Shown: positions 34,211 to 42,683 of the stretch, piece by piece
How the letters are laid out: the number at the start of each line of letters is the position of its first letter
Numbering within the stretch: position 1 is the first letter of the stretch
Source of the DNA: Methylobacterium mesophilicum
Lineage (GTDB): Bacteria; Pseudomonadota; Alphaproteobacteria; Rhizobiales; Beijerinckiaceae
Assembly: GCF_022179445.1 (NCBI RefSeq)
Contig: NZ_BPQU01000022.1
Location: 29,460-93,459 of the forward strand
DNA: 64,000 nucleotides
Direction: 5' to 3'
Translations under genes and position numbers: made by a program
Notes under the pieces: model-generated
Told to the model about the DNA's origin: nothing
Database searches by the model: none
What the model saw: only the letters and a program-made list of their open reading frames with translations

Positions 34211-34507
34211 TCAGAGCTTGGCCGCGGCCGGCGGACCCGAAAAGTCCTCGGGGCCCATGTCGAGCAGGTCGTTCGGGGTCGCGGTCTTGTCGTAGGCGGC
34301 ACTGGCCGCGGCCTCGATCGCCGCCTGGTTCCGGGCGAACAGGTCGAGGGGTGCGAGGTCGGCCCCGCCGGCGAACGTCTGGCGCAGAACCGGGATCGGA
34401 ACGTCGATCCCGATCACCCGCTCGCCGTTGGTCATGGCGAACCGGATCAGGTTGTCGTCGGCGGCCAGGATGTGGGCGCCGCCGTCCAGGTAGCGGGTGA
34501 GGGGCAT
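34211..34507 (-). CDS. Hypothetical protein resembling DUF1488 proteins
   Basis: The 98-residue product starts MPLTRYLDGGAHILAADDNL and contains a beta-rich segment (IRFAMTNGERVIGIDVPIPV, then LRQTF) similar in layout to DUF1488 domains, followed by an Ala-rich helical tail. The match is from pattern only. It is divergent from the hicA-hicB pair, with about 180 bp between that contains a perfect palindrome, so both could be regulated from there. Confidence 0.5.
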   Translation of the reverse strand: MPLTRYLDGGAHILAADDNLIRFAMTNGERVIGIDVPIPVLRQTFAGGADLAPLDLFARNQAAIEAAASAAYDKTATPNDLLDMGPEDFSGPPAAAKL

Positions 34508-34628
34508 GGGAGCGGTCCTTTCACGGTCCAGTCGCGGACCAATGAGGTAGGGCGCCGCGCTCCCGCGTGAATGGACCCGGATCGCCCGACCGGCGGGGTC
34601 CGGGCCTTCCTGGACTCGGCGCACGAAA

Positions 34629-34642
34629 CAACATATATGTTG
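34629..34642. promoter_or_regulatory. Perfect 14-bp palindrome upstream of hicA-hicB (candidate HicB operator)
   Basis: CAACATATATGTTG is a perfect palindrome in an AT-rich pocket (ACAACATATATGTTGC in context), 45 bp before the hicA start. HicB antitoxins repress their own operon by binding inverted repeats, so this is a strong operator candidate. It also lies between the operon and the divergent 34507 gene. Confidence 0.6.
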
Positions 34643-34686
34643 CATCGCGTGTGCCCCGGGAGGATGCAACGGATGCGTCGCTCCGC

Positions 34687-34872
34687 GTGAACAGCAGCCA
34701 GGCCAGGCGCTTCCTCGCCCGCCATGGATGCAGCTTCGAGCCCGGCAAGGGCGGCCACCTGATCGTCCGCCGCGAGGGCCGGATGTCGGTGCTTCCGCAG
34801 CATGGCGGCGCGAAGGAACTCGGCACCGGGCTCTGGAAGAAGATCCTGAAGGATCTGGATATCAAGGATTAG
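34687..34872 (+). CDS. hicA: HicA-family mRNA interferase toxin
   Basis: From GTG 34687 the product has 61 residues, the usual HicA length. The dsRBD-like fold is seen in SSQARRFLARHGCSFEPGKG, the catalytic histidine in KGGHLIVRREGRMSVL and the tail in GTGLWKKILKDLDIKD. HicA cleaves mRNA independent of the ribosome and is held in check by HicB. The start is the least certain point: no ATG is in frame nearby and the ribosome site (AGGA) is distant. Confidence 0.82.
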   Translation: MNSSQARRFLARHGCSFEPGKGGHLIVRREGRMSVLPQHGGAKELGTGLWKKILKDLDIKD

Positions 34873-34877
34873 GAGCG

Positions 34878-35297
34878 ATGCTCAGGTATCCCGTGACGCT
34901 GACCCCGGACGCCGACGGAACCCTGCTGGTGACCTGCCCGGACCTCCCGGAGGTCACGAGCTTCGGCGAGGGCTCGGCCGACGCGCTCGTCCACGGCGCG
35001 GATGCGGTGGCGACAGCCCTCAAGGGGCGCATCACTGCACGACAGCCGGTCCCGCCGCCCGGCCCGATCAACGGCCACGCCGTCGCCCTGTCGGCGCTCA
35101 CGGCCCTCAAGCTCGAACTCTATCGGGCGATGCTGGAGACCGGCATCCGCAAGGCCGATCTCGTCGGCCGGCTGCGCGTGCACCCGCCGCAGGTCGACCG
35201 GCTTCTCGATCTCGACCACGAATCCCGCCTGAGCCAGATCGAGGCGGCGCTGACCGCCTGCGGGCGCGAGATCGTCGTGGCGACCCAGGCCGCCTGA
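34878..35297 (+). CDS. hicB: HicB-family antitoxin
   Basis: The 139-residue product follows hicA by 5 bp with an AGGAG ribosome site overlapping the hicA stop. It starts with the HicB partial RNase-H-like fold (MLRYPVTLTPDADGTLLVTC, PDLPEVTSFGEGSADALVHG, ADAVATALKGRI), then a helix-turn-helix region (LVGRLRVHPPQVDRLLDLDH, SRLSQIEAALTACGREIVVA) that would bind the operator. It neutralises the adjacent HicA. Confidence 0.88.
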   Translation: MLRYPVTLTPDADGTLLVTCPDLPEVTSFGEGSADALVHGADAVATALKGRITARQPVPPPGPINGHAVALSALTALKLELYRAMLETGIRKADLVGRLRVHPPQVDRLLDLDHESRLSQIEAALTACGREIVVATQAA

Positions 35298-35552
35298 GCC
35301 GGCGCGCCGCAAGGCCTATCGCCCTGGGGTCCAGGCGTCGGACGAACACGCGCCCCCCCGCCCGCCCTCCCGGAGCCGCGCGGCGGAGCCCGGGATGTCA
35401 GGATGATCGACCGGGCCGTTCGCGGCATCCCCGATGGGCGAAGTCGGGCGTTGTTAGCCGTCCCCGAACGTCCGAGAGGGGCGGATTTGGGAGGGTCCGC
35501 TTCCGAGCGACAGGCATTGAAGCGGACGCTCCGCCCCGTCCGCTCATGGTCC
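35298..35552. other. Intergenic region
   Basis: The end of the hicB gene to the convergent NlpC/P60-like gene. A half-copy of the family C palindrome (CCGGAGCCGCGCGGCGGAGC, near 35373-35395) is visible. Nothing else stands out. Confidence 0.4.
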
Positions 35553-36140
35553 TCAGCGGCAGTCGAAGCCTGATCCCGCGAACGGGGTTACTGCCCATGC
35601 CTTGTCAGGCTTCAGGTCGTCGCGCGTCTGCTCGATCCACTCAGCCAAAGGCGTCAGCCGAAGACCATACGGCTTGGTCATCCCCTGCGCCTCCGACACA
35701 TACGGGGCATGATCGCCGGGGCGATGGACGACTTGGACAACGTGCGTGATGCCACGGGGGCGAGGGTGGTTCTTCGCCCATGCACCTCCGCCCTGCTGCA
35801 AGCCGATGGTCGCATAAGGCGGCAGTCCCGCGACGGTGATATGGCCGCCCGTCAGGATGACGCCGGAGCGCCGCTCCAGGTTCTCGATCAGGCGGTCCGA
35901 CCACGTGTGAACCGCCGCTTGTTCCTCGCTGCTGAAGACGGGACGTCCAGCTTCACGGTTCGCCGCAGCCATACCAGCCGACAGGAGCCGAGCGGTCCAT
36001 CCCGAGCAGTCGATGACAGCGGGATCGTCGTTCAGACCGCTGGCCTTGACGCCTCCCTTGTAGCCCACCCGTCCGGTGTATCGTTCGACGAGCGCCCACA
36101 TCGCTGCGCCGGCTGCGTCGATCCACGGAATGTCGTTCAT
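35553..36140 (-). CDS. NlpC/P60-like single-domain protein
   Basis: A 195-residue protein. The region DPAVIDCSGWTARLLSAGMA holds the D-C-S-G-W form of the NlpC/P60 active-site cysteine motif, and GITHVVQVVHRPGDHAPYVS the later histidine segment (SHVGIVV-type), so it is a likely cysteine peptidase/amidase acting on peptide or peptidoglycan bonds. No signal peptide or cell-wall-binding repeat is present, unlike most NlpC enzymes. It lies between hicAB and hisC with no partner gene. Such lone domains are also found as toxins or phage enzymes; none of that can be decided here. Confidence 0.65.
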   Translation of the reverse strand: MNDIPWIDAAGAAMWALVERYTGRVGYKGGVKASGLNDDPAVIDCSGWTARLLSAGMAAANREAGRPVFSSEEQAAVHTWSDRLIENLERRSGVILTGGHITVAGLPPYATIGLQQGGGAWAKNHPRPRGITHVVQVVHRPGDHAPYVSEAQGMTKPYGLRLTPLAEWIEQTRDDLKPDKAWAVTPFAGSGFDCR

Positions 36141-36456
36141 ACGCGTAGGACCTGCTCGGAAGCCCGACGGTAGCTTCAGGAGCGCCGCATAACCATTCCG
36201 AGGCGAAGCGGTCGAAAAACCAACGGATGGCCGCTTCCGGGAGGCCTAAAAGGTATTGGGCGTGGCCGTGTCGGCTCGCGAGCGGACCGTATCAGGCCTG
36301 TCGCAGCGGAACGCGCCGCGGCAGCGCACGCGGTTCCGGCAAGATCCTTTCTGCAGCCGCCGCCGCGTCGTGACGGCCCGGGTTCTTCGGCAAAGGAAAT
36401 GCTGTAGACGGACCGGGACAGCCCAACCCAGCCCGCGCATCCGAGTCGCCAGAGCC
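36141..36456. other. Intergenic region upstream of hisC
   Basis: No supportable gene. The longer hisC frame opening at 36256 is arginine-rich and not conserved-looking. A hisC promoter must lie here, but no good pair of boxes was found. Confidence 0.4.
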
Positions 36457-37572
36457 ATGTCCGCCCCCCTTCTCGCCCGCCCGGAACCGCGCCCCGGCGT
36501 TCTGGCGATCGACACCTACGTGCCCGGCAAGAGCGGGCGGCCCGGCGGCGGCAAGGTCCACAAGCTCTCGTCCAACGAGACGCCGCTGGGGCCGAGCCCG
36601 GTGGCGCTCGCGGCGCTCCACGAGGCCGCCGCCAAGCTGGAGACCTACCCGGACGGCCGAGCCACGGTGCTGCGCACGGCCATCGCCAAGCGCTACGGGC
36701 TCGATCCGGAGCGGATCGTCTGCGGCGCGGGCTCGGACGAGTTGCTGTCGCTGCTGGCCTACGCGTATGGCGGCCCCGGCACCGAGGGGATCTACTCGGA
36801 GCACGGATTCCTGGTCTACCGGATCGCGATCCTGGCGGCCGGCGGAGAGCCGGTGGTGGCGCCCGAGCGCGACTTCACCACCGACGTCGACGCGATCCTG
36901 GCCCGGGTCACCGAGCGGACCCGGATCGTCTACGTCACCAACCCGAGCAACCCGACCGGCACCTACCTGCCGTTCGACGAGATCCGCCGCCTGCACGCCG
37001 CCCTGCCGGCCAACGTGCTGCTGGTGATCGACGGCGCCTACGCGGAATACGTGCGGGCGAACGACTACTCGGCCGGGCTCGAACTCGCGCTCGAATCCGA
37101 GAACGTCGTGATGACCCGGACCTTCTCGAAGATCCACGGGCTCGCCGCCCTGCGGATCGGCTGGATGCTGGCGCCGGCCCACGTGGCCGACGCGGTCAAC
37201 CGCATCCGCGGCCCGTTCAACGTCTCCGGGCCGGCCATCGCGGCGGGCGCGGCGGCGATCGCCGACGAGGCCCACATGGCGGCCGCCGCCGCCCACAACG
37301 CCGAGTGGCTGCCAAAACTCACCGCGGGCGCCCGGGCGCTCGGCCTGACGGTGACGCCGAGCGTCGCGAACTTCGTGCTGATCCACTTCCCCGACGCCCC
37401 CGGCCGCTCGGCCGCCGACGCCGACGCGTTCCTCACCGAGCGCGGGCTGATCACCCGCCGGGTCAGCGCCTACGGCCTGCCCAACGCCCTGCGGGTGACG
37501 GTGGCGGGGGCGGAGGCCAACGCGGCCTTCCTGGCGGCGCTCGGAGACTTCGTGCGGGGCGCGCATGCCTGA
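36457..37572 (+). CDS. hisC: Histidinol-phosphate aminotransferase
   Basis: A 371-residue PLP-dependent aminotransferase converting imidazole-acetol phosphate with glutamate to histidinol phosphate; homologues in Rhizobiales also transaminate aromatic precursors. Conserved parts: KVHKLSSNETPLGPSPVALA, GAGSDELLSLLAYAY, YVTNPSNPTGTYLPFDE, and the PLP lysine in MTRTFSKIHGLAALRIGWML. It overlaps the start of tyrA by eight bases, so they are probably co-transcribed as in the usual hisC-tyrA arrangement. Start ATG 36457. Confidence 0.95.
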   Translation: MSAPLLARPEPRPGVLAIDTYVPGKSGRPGGGKVHKLSSNETPLGPSPVALAALHEAAAKLETYPDGRATVLRTAIAKRYGLDPERIVCGAGSDELLSLLAYAYGGPGTEGIYSEHGFLVYRIAILAAGGEPVVAPERDFTTDVDAILARVTERTRIVYVTNPSNPTGTYLPFDEIRRLHAALPANVLLVIDGAYAEYVRANDYSAGLELALESENVVMTRTFSKIHGLAALRIGWMLAPAHVADAVNRIRGPFNVSGPAIAAGAAAIADEAHMAAAAAHNAEWLPKLTAGARALGLTVTPSVANFVLIHFPDAPGRSAADADAFLTERGLITRRVSAYGLPNALRVTVAGAEANAAFLAALGDFVRGAHA

Positions 37573-38500
37573 GACGGCAACCCCGCCCATCGGGCGCCTC
37601 ACCATCGTCGGGCTCGGGCTGATCGGTTCCTCGATCGCCCGCGCCGCCCGGCGCTACGGCCTCGCCCGGACGATCGTGGCCCTGGACCGCGACGAGTCCG
37701 TGCGCGCCCGGCTCACCGAACTCGGCATCGCCGACCTGGTCACCGGCGACCCGCGTGAGGGCGCCACGGAGGCCGACCTGGTGATCCTGTGCGTGCCGGT
37801 GGGCGCCATCGGGGCGGCGGCGGCCGAGTTGGCGCCGCACCTGAAGCCCGGCGCGATCGTGTCGGATGTCGGCTCGGTCAAGGGCGCCGTGGTGGCGGCG
37901 GTCCAGCCGCACCTGCCCGAAGGAGTCGCGCTGGTGCCCGGCCACCCGATCGCCGGAACCGAGTTCTCGGGGCCGGATGCGGGCTTCGCGACCCTGTTCC
38001 AGGGCCGCTGGTGCATCCTCACGCCCCCCGAGGGCACCGACCCGGCGGCGGTGGCGCGGGTCCGGGCCCTGTGGGAGGGCATGGGCGCCGACGTCGAGAC
38101 CATGAGCGCCGAGCACCACGACCACGTGCTGGCGATCACCAGCCACCTGCCGCACCTGATCGCCTACAACATCGTCGGCACCGCCGCGGACCTCGAATCC
38201 GCGACCCAGTCCGAGGTGATCAAGTTCTCGGCCAGCGGGTTTCGCGATTTCACCCGCATCGCCGCCTCCGACCCGACCATGTGGCGCGACATCTTCCTCA
38301 ACAACCGCGAGGCGGTGCTGGAGATGCTCGGCCGGTTCAACGAGGACCTGTCGGCGCTGGCCAAGGCGGTGCGCTGGGGCGACGGCGACGCGCTCCACGC
38401 GATGTTCACCCGCACCCGGGCGATCCGGCGCAGCATCGTGGCCCAGGGCCAGGAAACCGCAGCCCCGGATTTCGGCCGCCCGCGGCCGCCGGAGGAATAG
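37565..38500 (+). CDS. tyrA: Prephenate/arogenate dehydrogenase
   Basis: A 311-residue NAD(P)-dependent enzyme of tyrosine synthesis. The nucleotide-binding VGLGLIGSSIARAARRYGLA is at residues 12-32, VSDVGSVKGAVVAAVQPHLP follows, and GHPIAGTEFSGPDAGFATLF plus TSHLPHLIAYNIVGTAADLE carry the conserved histidines and aromatic-substrate region. It oxidatively decarboxylates prephenate or arogenate; which one is used cannot be read from the sequence. It overlaps hisC. Confidence 0.93.
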   Translation: MPETATPPIGRLTIVGLGLIGSSIARAARRYGLARTIVALDRDESVRARLTELGIADLVTGDPREGATEADLVILCVPVGAIGAAAAELAPHLKPGAIVSDVGSVKGAVVAAVQPHLPEGVALVPGHPIAGTEFSGPDAGFATLFQGRWCILTPPEGTDPAAVARVRALWEGMGADVETMSAEHHDHVLAITSHLPHLIAYNIVGTAADLESATQSEVIKFSASGFRDFTRIAASDPTMWRDIFLNNREAVLEMLGRFNEDLSALAKAVRWGDGDALHAMFTRTRAIRRSIVAQGQETAAPDFGRPRPPEE

Positions 38501-38578
38501 GGCGGCCCGGCGACGAAGGACCCCGGATCCGCAAGCCCGTACGGGGAGGGGGGCCGATCGGTCGAAGACACGAAACGA

Positions 38579-39784
38579 TCAGGCCGCCAGATCCTCCCGG
38601 GCGATCCGGCGGCAATGTTCCAGGTAGCCGCGCTGGTGGGCGCCCATCAGGTCGGTGACCGCGGACCAGAGCCAGCCGGGGGTGTCGGCGCCCTGGCCAG
38701 GGGCGCGCACCGTCGCGCTCCAGGCCTGCCGGTCGGCGTCGCCCATCTGGCGGCCGTGGGCGCGGCCCAGGATCGCGGCGAGGTGGCCCGAGACCCGCAC
38801 CGCCTCGCCGCGGGAGAATTGCTCGGCGTCGATCTTGAGATCCTGCGGCATCAGCTCGCGGACCGTGACCGGGGTTCCCCGGAACGTCGCCGCGACCATC
38901 CGGTCGCCGAGATTGGGCGAGAGGGCGCGGGCGCCGGCCACGACCCGGGCGGCGGCGTCGGCCGGCATGTCGGCCCCCGGGGCGGGCGGGGCCAGGTACG
39001 GCACCGCCTCCTTGACGTCGAGGAGCGCGAGGTGCGGGCGGGCGCCGCCCACGATCTCCACGAGGCCGGCGTAGCGCAGCCGGCCGAGCGAGCTGCAGCC
39101 CTTGATCCAGTAGGCGGCGTCGCGCAGCCGGATCTCCGCCCCGGCCTCGGCGCCGCCGAGCGCCAGGACCAGCCGGTGCACCTCCGCGTCGCGGCTCAAC
39201 GCCTCGAACGCCTCCTGCTCGGCACCGTCGAGGTCGAAGAACCGGTCGCCGCGGGGCAGCCGCGCGTCCTTGCCCTTGAGCCGCTCCCGGGACAGGTGGC
39301 GCCAGCGCCGGCCGAGCGCGCGCCGGCGCGTGGTGGCGACGATGTCGGATTGGGCGATGCCCCGCTCGGCCCCCTCGGGGTCGAGGATGCCGTCCGCGTA
39401 GCCCAAAGCCATCGCGTCCATCATCCGGGCGGTGACGAGGCCCGGCAGGGTCGCGTTGAGGGCGGCGGTCACCAGAGACAGGGCCAGCCGGACCAGGTCG
39501 AAGGCCGGGTTCGACACCAGGGTCTGGTCGAGGTCGCGGATCTGGATGTCGATCCGCCCGTCGGGGCCGGCCACCGCGCCGAGATTGCCGAGATGCGCGT
39601 CGCCGCAGATCCAGACCGGCGGCCCCTCCGGCAGGGTGCCGGCCGGCATGGCGGCGATCAGGTCGTAGAAATGCGCGGTGCTGCCCCGGACGTAGGCGTG
39701 GGGCGAGGAGGCGATCTTGCACAGGCGGCGCTTCTCCAGCACGCTCGCCTCACGCCCCGACCGGGCCGGCACCTGCATATCCAT
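38579..39784 (-). CDS. DUF2252 family protein
   Basis: A 401-residue protein of the DUF2252 family, recognised by WICGDAHLGNLGAVAGPDGR, DIQIRDLDQTLVSNPAFDLV, RLALSLV and the later ILGRAHGRQMGDADRQAW. The GDAHLGN motif echoes aminoglycoside-phosphotransferase/kinase-like catalytic loops, so a phosphotransferase activity is possible but unproven. No signal peptide or membrane segment. It stands alone, read opposite to hisC-tyrA. Confidence 0.85.
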   Translation of the reverse strand: MDMQVPARSGREASVLEKRRLCKIASSPHAYVRGSTAHFYDLIAAMPAGTLPEGPPVWICGDAHLGNLGAVAGPDGRIDIQIRDLDQTLVSNPAFDLVRLALSLVTAALNATLPGLVTARMMDAMALGYADGILDPEGAERGIAQSDIVATTRRRALGRRWRHLSRERLKGKDARLPRGDRFFDLDGAEQEAFEALSRDAEVHRLVLALGGAEAGAEIRLRDAAYWIKGCSSLGRLRYAGLVEIVGGARPHLALLDVKEAVPYLAPPAPGADMPADAAARVVAGARALSPNLGDRMVAATFRGTPVTVRELMPQDLKIDAEQFSRGEAVRVSGHLAAILGRAHGRQMGDADRQAWSATVRAPGQGADTPGWLWSAVTDLMGAHQRGYLEHCRRIAREDLAA

Positions 39785-40163
39785 CCGTCGTCCGTTCCCC
39801 TGCCGCGCCCTGTCCGAGAGGTGCGCGAAACGATGTCGGGTGCGCGGTTAGAATGTCATCCTTAGGCGCGGGTGAGCGTTTTGACGCAGCGCGAAGGTGC
39901 GCGCCATCTTCGTACGTATCGGGCACCGCGCCCTCTTTCGCCCGCAACGGCTACGGCATCCACACAGCTCTGGATGTAGCTCGGGTCCCCTCTCCCGTGC
40001 GGGAGAGGGACAGGGTGAGGGATGCGACCTCTCCGGAAAGTCCTGGTCCCTCACCCCAACCCTCTCCCGCACGGGAGAGGGGGCGCGTCGCGGTTTGCCT
40101 AACGCGGCCGAGTGGCATCGTAGCCCAAAGAGGGATGAGGAAGCGCGCGGGTCCGCCCGCCCC
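39785..40163. other. Intergenic region with an imperfect inverted repeat
   Basis: The gap between the DUF2252 gene and pleD holds the inverted repeat 39987-40083, listed separately. No supportable gene is seen. Confidence 0.5.
39987..40083. repeat. Inverted repeat with CTCTCCCG-type arms (family D)
   Basis: Two 37-base arms (39987-40023 and 40047-40083) are near-complementary, each containing its own palindrome CTCTCCCGTGCGGGAGAG or the mirror form. Such elements are widespread in Rhizobiales intergenic DNA. It could fold into a long hairpin past the end of pleD. Confidence 0.65.
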
Positions 40164-41537
40164 TCAGGCCGCCTGCTGCTCGACCCGGTTCCGCCCCGCG
40201 GCCTTGGCCCGGTACAGGGCGATGTCGGCGCGCTTGAGCATGTCGCCGGGGCCGGTGTCGTCCGGGTGCCGGACCGCGACCCCGATCGAGACCGTCACCG
40301 GGATCGTCCGGGTGGCGCGGTGGACCGAGAACGGCATCGCCTCGACCTTCTCGCGGATGCGCTCGGCGATGGCCCGGGCCTCGGCCAGGCCCGCCTCCGG
40401 CAGGACCACGACGATCTCCTCGCCGCCGTAGCGGGCGACGGTGTCCACCGGCCGGGTGTGCTGGCGGACGCGCTCGGCGAAGGTGCGCAGCACCTCGTCG
40501 CCGGCCTCGTGGCCGTAGCTGTCGTTGATCGCCTTGAACCGGTCGATGTCGAGGATCAGCGCCGCCAGACCCGGGCGCCGGGTGGTCTCGTCGGAGAACA
40601 GCGCGCCGAGGTGGTTGTCGAGGTAGCGCCGGTTGTGCAGGCCGGTGAGCGCGTCGGTGATGGCCAGCTGCAGGGAGGCCTGCATGGCGCCCCGGAGGGC
40701 GTCCGTGAAGCGCTTGCGCTTCACCTGGGTGCGGACCCGGGCCATCAGCTCGTTGCGGTCCACCGGCCGCATCAGGAAGTCGTGGACGCCGAAATCGAGG
40801 CCGCGCACCACTCGGGCGCGGTCGTGCTCCTCGGCCAGCATGATCAGGGGCATCGCCCGGGTGCTGTCGAGCGAGCGGAGCTGGCTGCACAGGCGCAGGC
40901 CGTCCGACCCGTCGAGGTCGAGGCTGACCAGGGCGAGGTCGAACACGCCCTCGGCGGCGAGCCGCATCGCCGCCTGCGGATCGGGCTCGATCGTGACCGC
41001 GTGGTGCTGGCGCAGGGCCCCGGCCATGCGTTCGGCCGAGCCGGGCCGGTCCTCGACCAGCAGGATCCGGGCGTCGAGGCCGGTCTCCGCGGTGGCGAGC
41101 GCCAGGGGATCGCCGATGCCGAACGCGCGGGACGCCAGCGCCCGCTGGCGCAATTCATCGGTGACCGCCTTGAGGCGCACGAGGCTGCGCACCCGGCTGA
41201 ACAGGGCGGTGTCGTCCACCGGCTTGGTCAGGAAGTCGTCGGCCCCGGCATCGAGCCCGCGCAGGCGGTCCGAGGGCTGGTCGAGGGCCGTCACCATCAC
41301 CACCGGGATGTGGGCGGTGACCGGGTTGTTCTTGAGGTAGCGGCAGACCTCGAACCCGTCCATGCCGGGCATCATCACGTCGAGCAGGACGATGTCGCAG
41401 AGGCCCTTCTCGCAGATCGCGATCGCGTCCGGCCCGTTCATGGCGGCGATCGTGTCGAAATACTCCAGCCCGAGCTTCGTCTCGAGAAGCTTCACGTTCG
41501 GGAACAGGTCGTCGACGATCAGGACGCGGGCCGACAT
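40164..41537 (-). CDS. pleD: PleD-type response regulator diguanylate cyclase
   Basis: A 457-residue protein with the PleD layout: receiver domain 1 (VLIVDDLFPNVKLLETKLGL, phospho-acceptor in DIVLLDVMMPGMDGFEVCRY), a second receiver-like domain (RILLVEDRPGSAERMAGALR), then a GGDEF domain whose active-site loop reads GGEEI in VARYGGEEIVVVLPEAGL. It makes cyclic di-GMP when phosphorylated and dimerised, governing the flagellated-to-surface cell transition. In Caulobacter pleD follows divK on the same strand, as here. Confidence 0.96.
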   Translation of the reverse strand: MSARVLIVDDLFPNVKLLETKLGLEYFDTIAAMNGPDAIAICEKGLCDIVLLDVMMPGMDGFEVCRYLKNNPVTAHIPVVMVTALDQPSDRLRGLDAGADDFLTKPVDDTALFSRVRSLVRLKAVTDELRQRALASRAFGIGDPLALATAETGLDARILLVEDRPGSAERMAGALRQHHAVTIEPDPQAAMRLAAEGVFDLALVSLDLDGSDGLRLCSQLRSLDSTRAMPLIMLAEEHDRARVVRGLDFGVHDFLMRPVDRNELMARVRTQVKRKRFTDALRGAMQASLQLAITDALTGLHNRRYLDNHLGALFSDETTRRPGLAALILDIDRFKAINDSYGHEAGDEVLRTFAERVRQHTRPVDTVARYGGEEIVVVLPEAGLAEARAIAERIREKVEAMPFSVHRATRTIPVTVSIGVAVRHPDDTGPGDMLKRADIALYRAKAAGRNRVEQQAA

Positions 41538-41616
41538 GGTTCCTCGCTGACGCGCGGTTGCGCGGTTCCGCCCGGGGCGGTCGGCCGTTCGCCGTTACCG
41601 GTGCGCCGCTCCGGCG

Positions 41617-41988
41617 TCACCGGGGCTCAAGATACGCGCGAACCGTTGCCAAAAACTTCGCGACGGAGATCGGCTTCGACAGATAGGCCTCGCAGCCGCC
41701 CTCGCGGATCCGCTCCTCGTCGCCCTTCATGGCGAAGGCCGTGATCGCGATGACCGGAATGCTCTTGAGGTCGTCGTCCTCCTTGAGCCATTTGGTCACC
41801 TCGAGGCCGGAGACCTCGGGGAGCTGGATGTCCATGAGGATCAGGTCGGGGTGGTGCGCGCGGGCCAGCTCGATCGCCTCGATGCCGTGGGCGGTCTTCA
41901 GGGTCGCGTAGCCGTTCGCCTCCAAGAGGTCGTTGAACAGCTTCATGTTCAGTTCGTTGTCCTCGACGATCAGCACCGTCTTTTTCAT
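41617..41988 (-). CDS. divK: DivK-type single-domain response regulator
   Basis: A 123-residue single receiver domain. The phosphorylated Asp is Asp53 in HPDLILMDIQLPEVSGLEVT, and Lys105 (AYLSKPI) completes the acidic/lysine pocket. DivK controls asymmetric division and the CtrA pathway and interacts with kinase/phosphatase partners such as DivJ and PleC. Size and sequence are standard. It lies 79 bp before pleD on the same strand, so the two are probably an operon. Confidence 0.95.
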   Translation of the reverse strand: MKKTVLIVEDNELNMKLFNDLLEANGYATLKTAHGIEAIELARAHHPDLILMDIQLPEVSGLEVTKWLKEDDDLKSIPVIAITAFAMKGDEERIREGGCEAYLSKPISVAKFLATVRAYLEPR

Positions 41989-42062
41989 GATCCGATGTCC
42001 CGGTGCGCGCCGATCATGATTAGCGGGCGGTGAAGCCCCTTGATGACCTTTGTAGCGATCAC

Positions 42063-42365
42063 ATGTTGATGAATGGCAAACCTCTTCAAGGGGCCGAATC
42101 TGCGGAACGGCTCGCCCTCGACGTTCTGCTGTGGATCGTCGCGGAGGACGACCGGCTCCTGCCGTTCCTCGCCGCGAGCGGCCTGAGCGCCGACACCCTG
42201 CGGGAGAGCGCCCAGGAACCGGCCTTCCTGGCCGGCGTGCTCGACCACGTGATGGGCGACGAGGGCGTGCTGGTGGCCTGTGCCGGCGCACTGGAGATCA
42301 AGCCGGAGCGGATCGCCGCAGCCTGGCGCACGCTGTCGCCGCAGCCGGAGGATGATTGGGCGTAA
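42063..42365 (+). CDS. DUF3572 family protein
   Basis: The 100-residue product has the conserved ERLALDVLLWIVAEDDRLLP-like core, QEPAFLAGVLDHVMGDEGVL and the acidic Pro-rich end SPQPEDDWA found in DUF3572 proteins. This family regularly lies divergent to divK in Rhizobiales, as here (75 bp between the two starts). Function unknown. Start ATG 42063 or 42069; a GTG at 42030 gives a longer frame. Confidence 0.8.
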   Translation: MLMNGKPLQGAESAERLALDVLLWIVAEDDRLLPFLAASGLSADTLRESAQEPAFLAGVLDHVMGDEGVLVACAGALEIKPERIAAAWRTLSPQPEDDWA

Positions 42366-42450
42366 GGGGACGGCTTGACGCGTCGGGGGTCGAGCAGCGG
42401 ACGGGCTTTTGGCGGGGAAGCGGCCAGGTTGTCAGGCGCGGGAGGCGCGG

Positions 42451-42507
42451 CTTCCCTCCCCCCTCTGCGGGGGAGGGTGGCCCCCGAAGGGGGTCGGGAG
42501 AGGGGAG
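42451..42507. repeat. Dispersed GC-rich palindrome (family A), forward copy
   Basis: CCCTCCCCCC...GGGGGAGGGT followed by GGCCCCCGAAGGGGGTCGGG, the long form, in opposite orientation to the copy at 42567-42625. Confidence 0.75.
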
Positions 42508-42566
42508 CGCCGGTGCAGGAAAGAGCGCTGACCCGCACATCGGCTCTGCCTCATTCGGACGCCGGG

Positions 42567-42625
42567 TTCCCCTCTCCCGACCCGGCCTGACGGCCGGCCC
42601 ACCCTCCCCCGCAGAGGGGGGAGGG
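42567..42625. repeat. Dispersed GC-rich palindrome (family A), reverse copy
   Basis: TTCCCCTCTCCCGACCCGGC through GGGGGGAGGG, the inverted partner of 42451-42507. The two together form a 175-bp near-palindromic block. Confidence 0.75.
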
Positions 42626-42683
42626 AGATGCGCGCACGGCCTTCCGCCTCATCCTCGATCCAGAATGACCCTCGGCCCCAGCC

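Larger units (their letters stand above)
42366..42683. other. Intergenic region occupied by paired family A repeats
   Basis: Two inverted copies of the GC-rich repeat (42451-42507 and 42567-42625) fill most of the gap between the DUF3572 and EipB-like genes, which face each other. The pairing is the same as at 55767-55930. No gene is supported. Confidence 0.6.

Noticed and set aside
36256..36456. N-terminal extension of hisC starting at 36256
   Set aside because: The added 67 residues are Arg-rich and not found in aminotransferases; the conserved sequence begins after ATG 36457.
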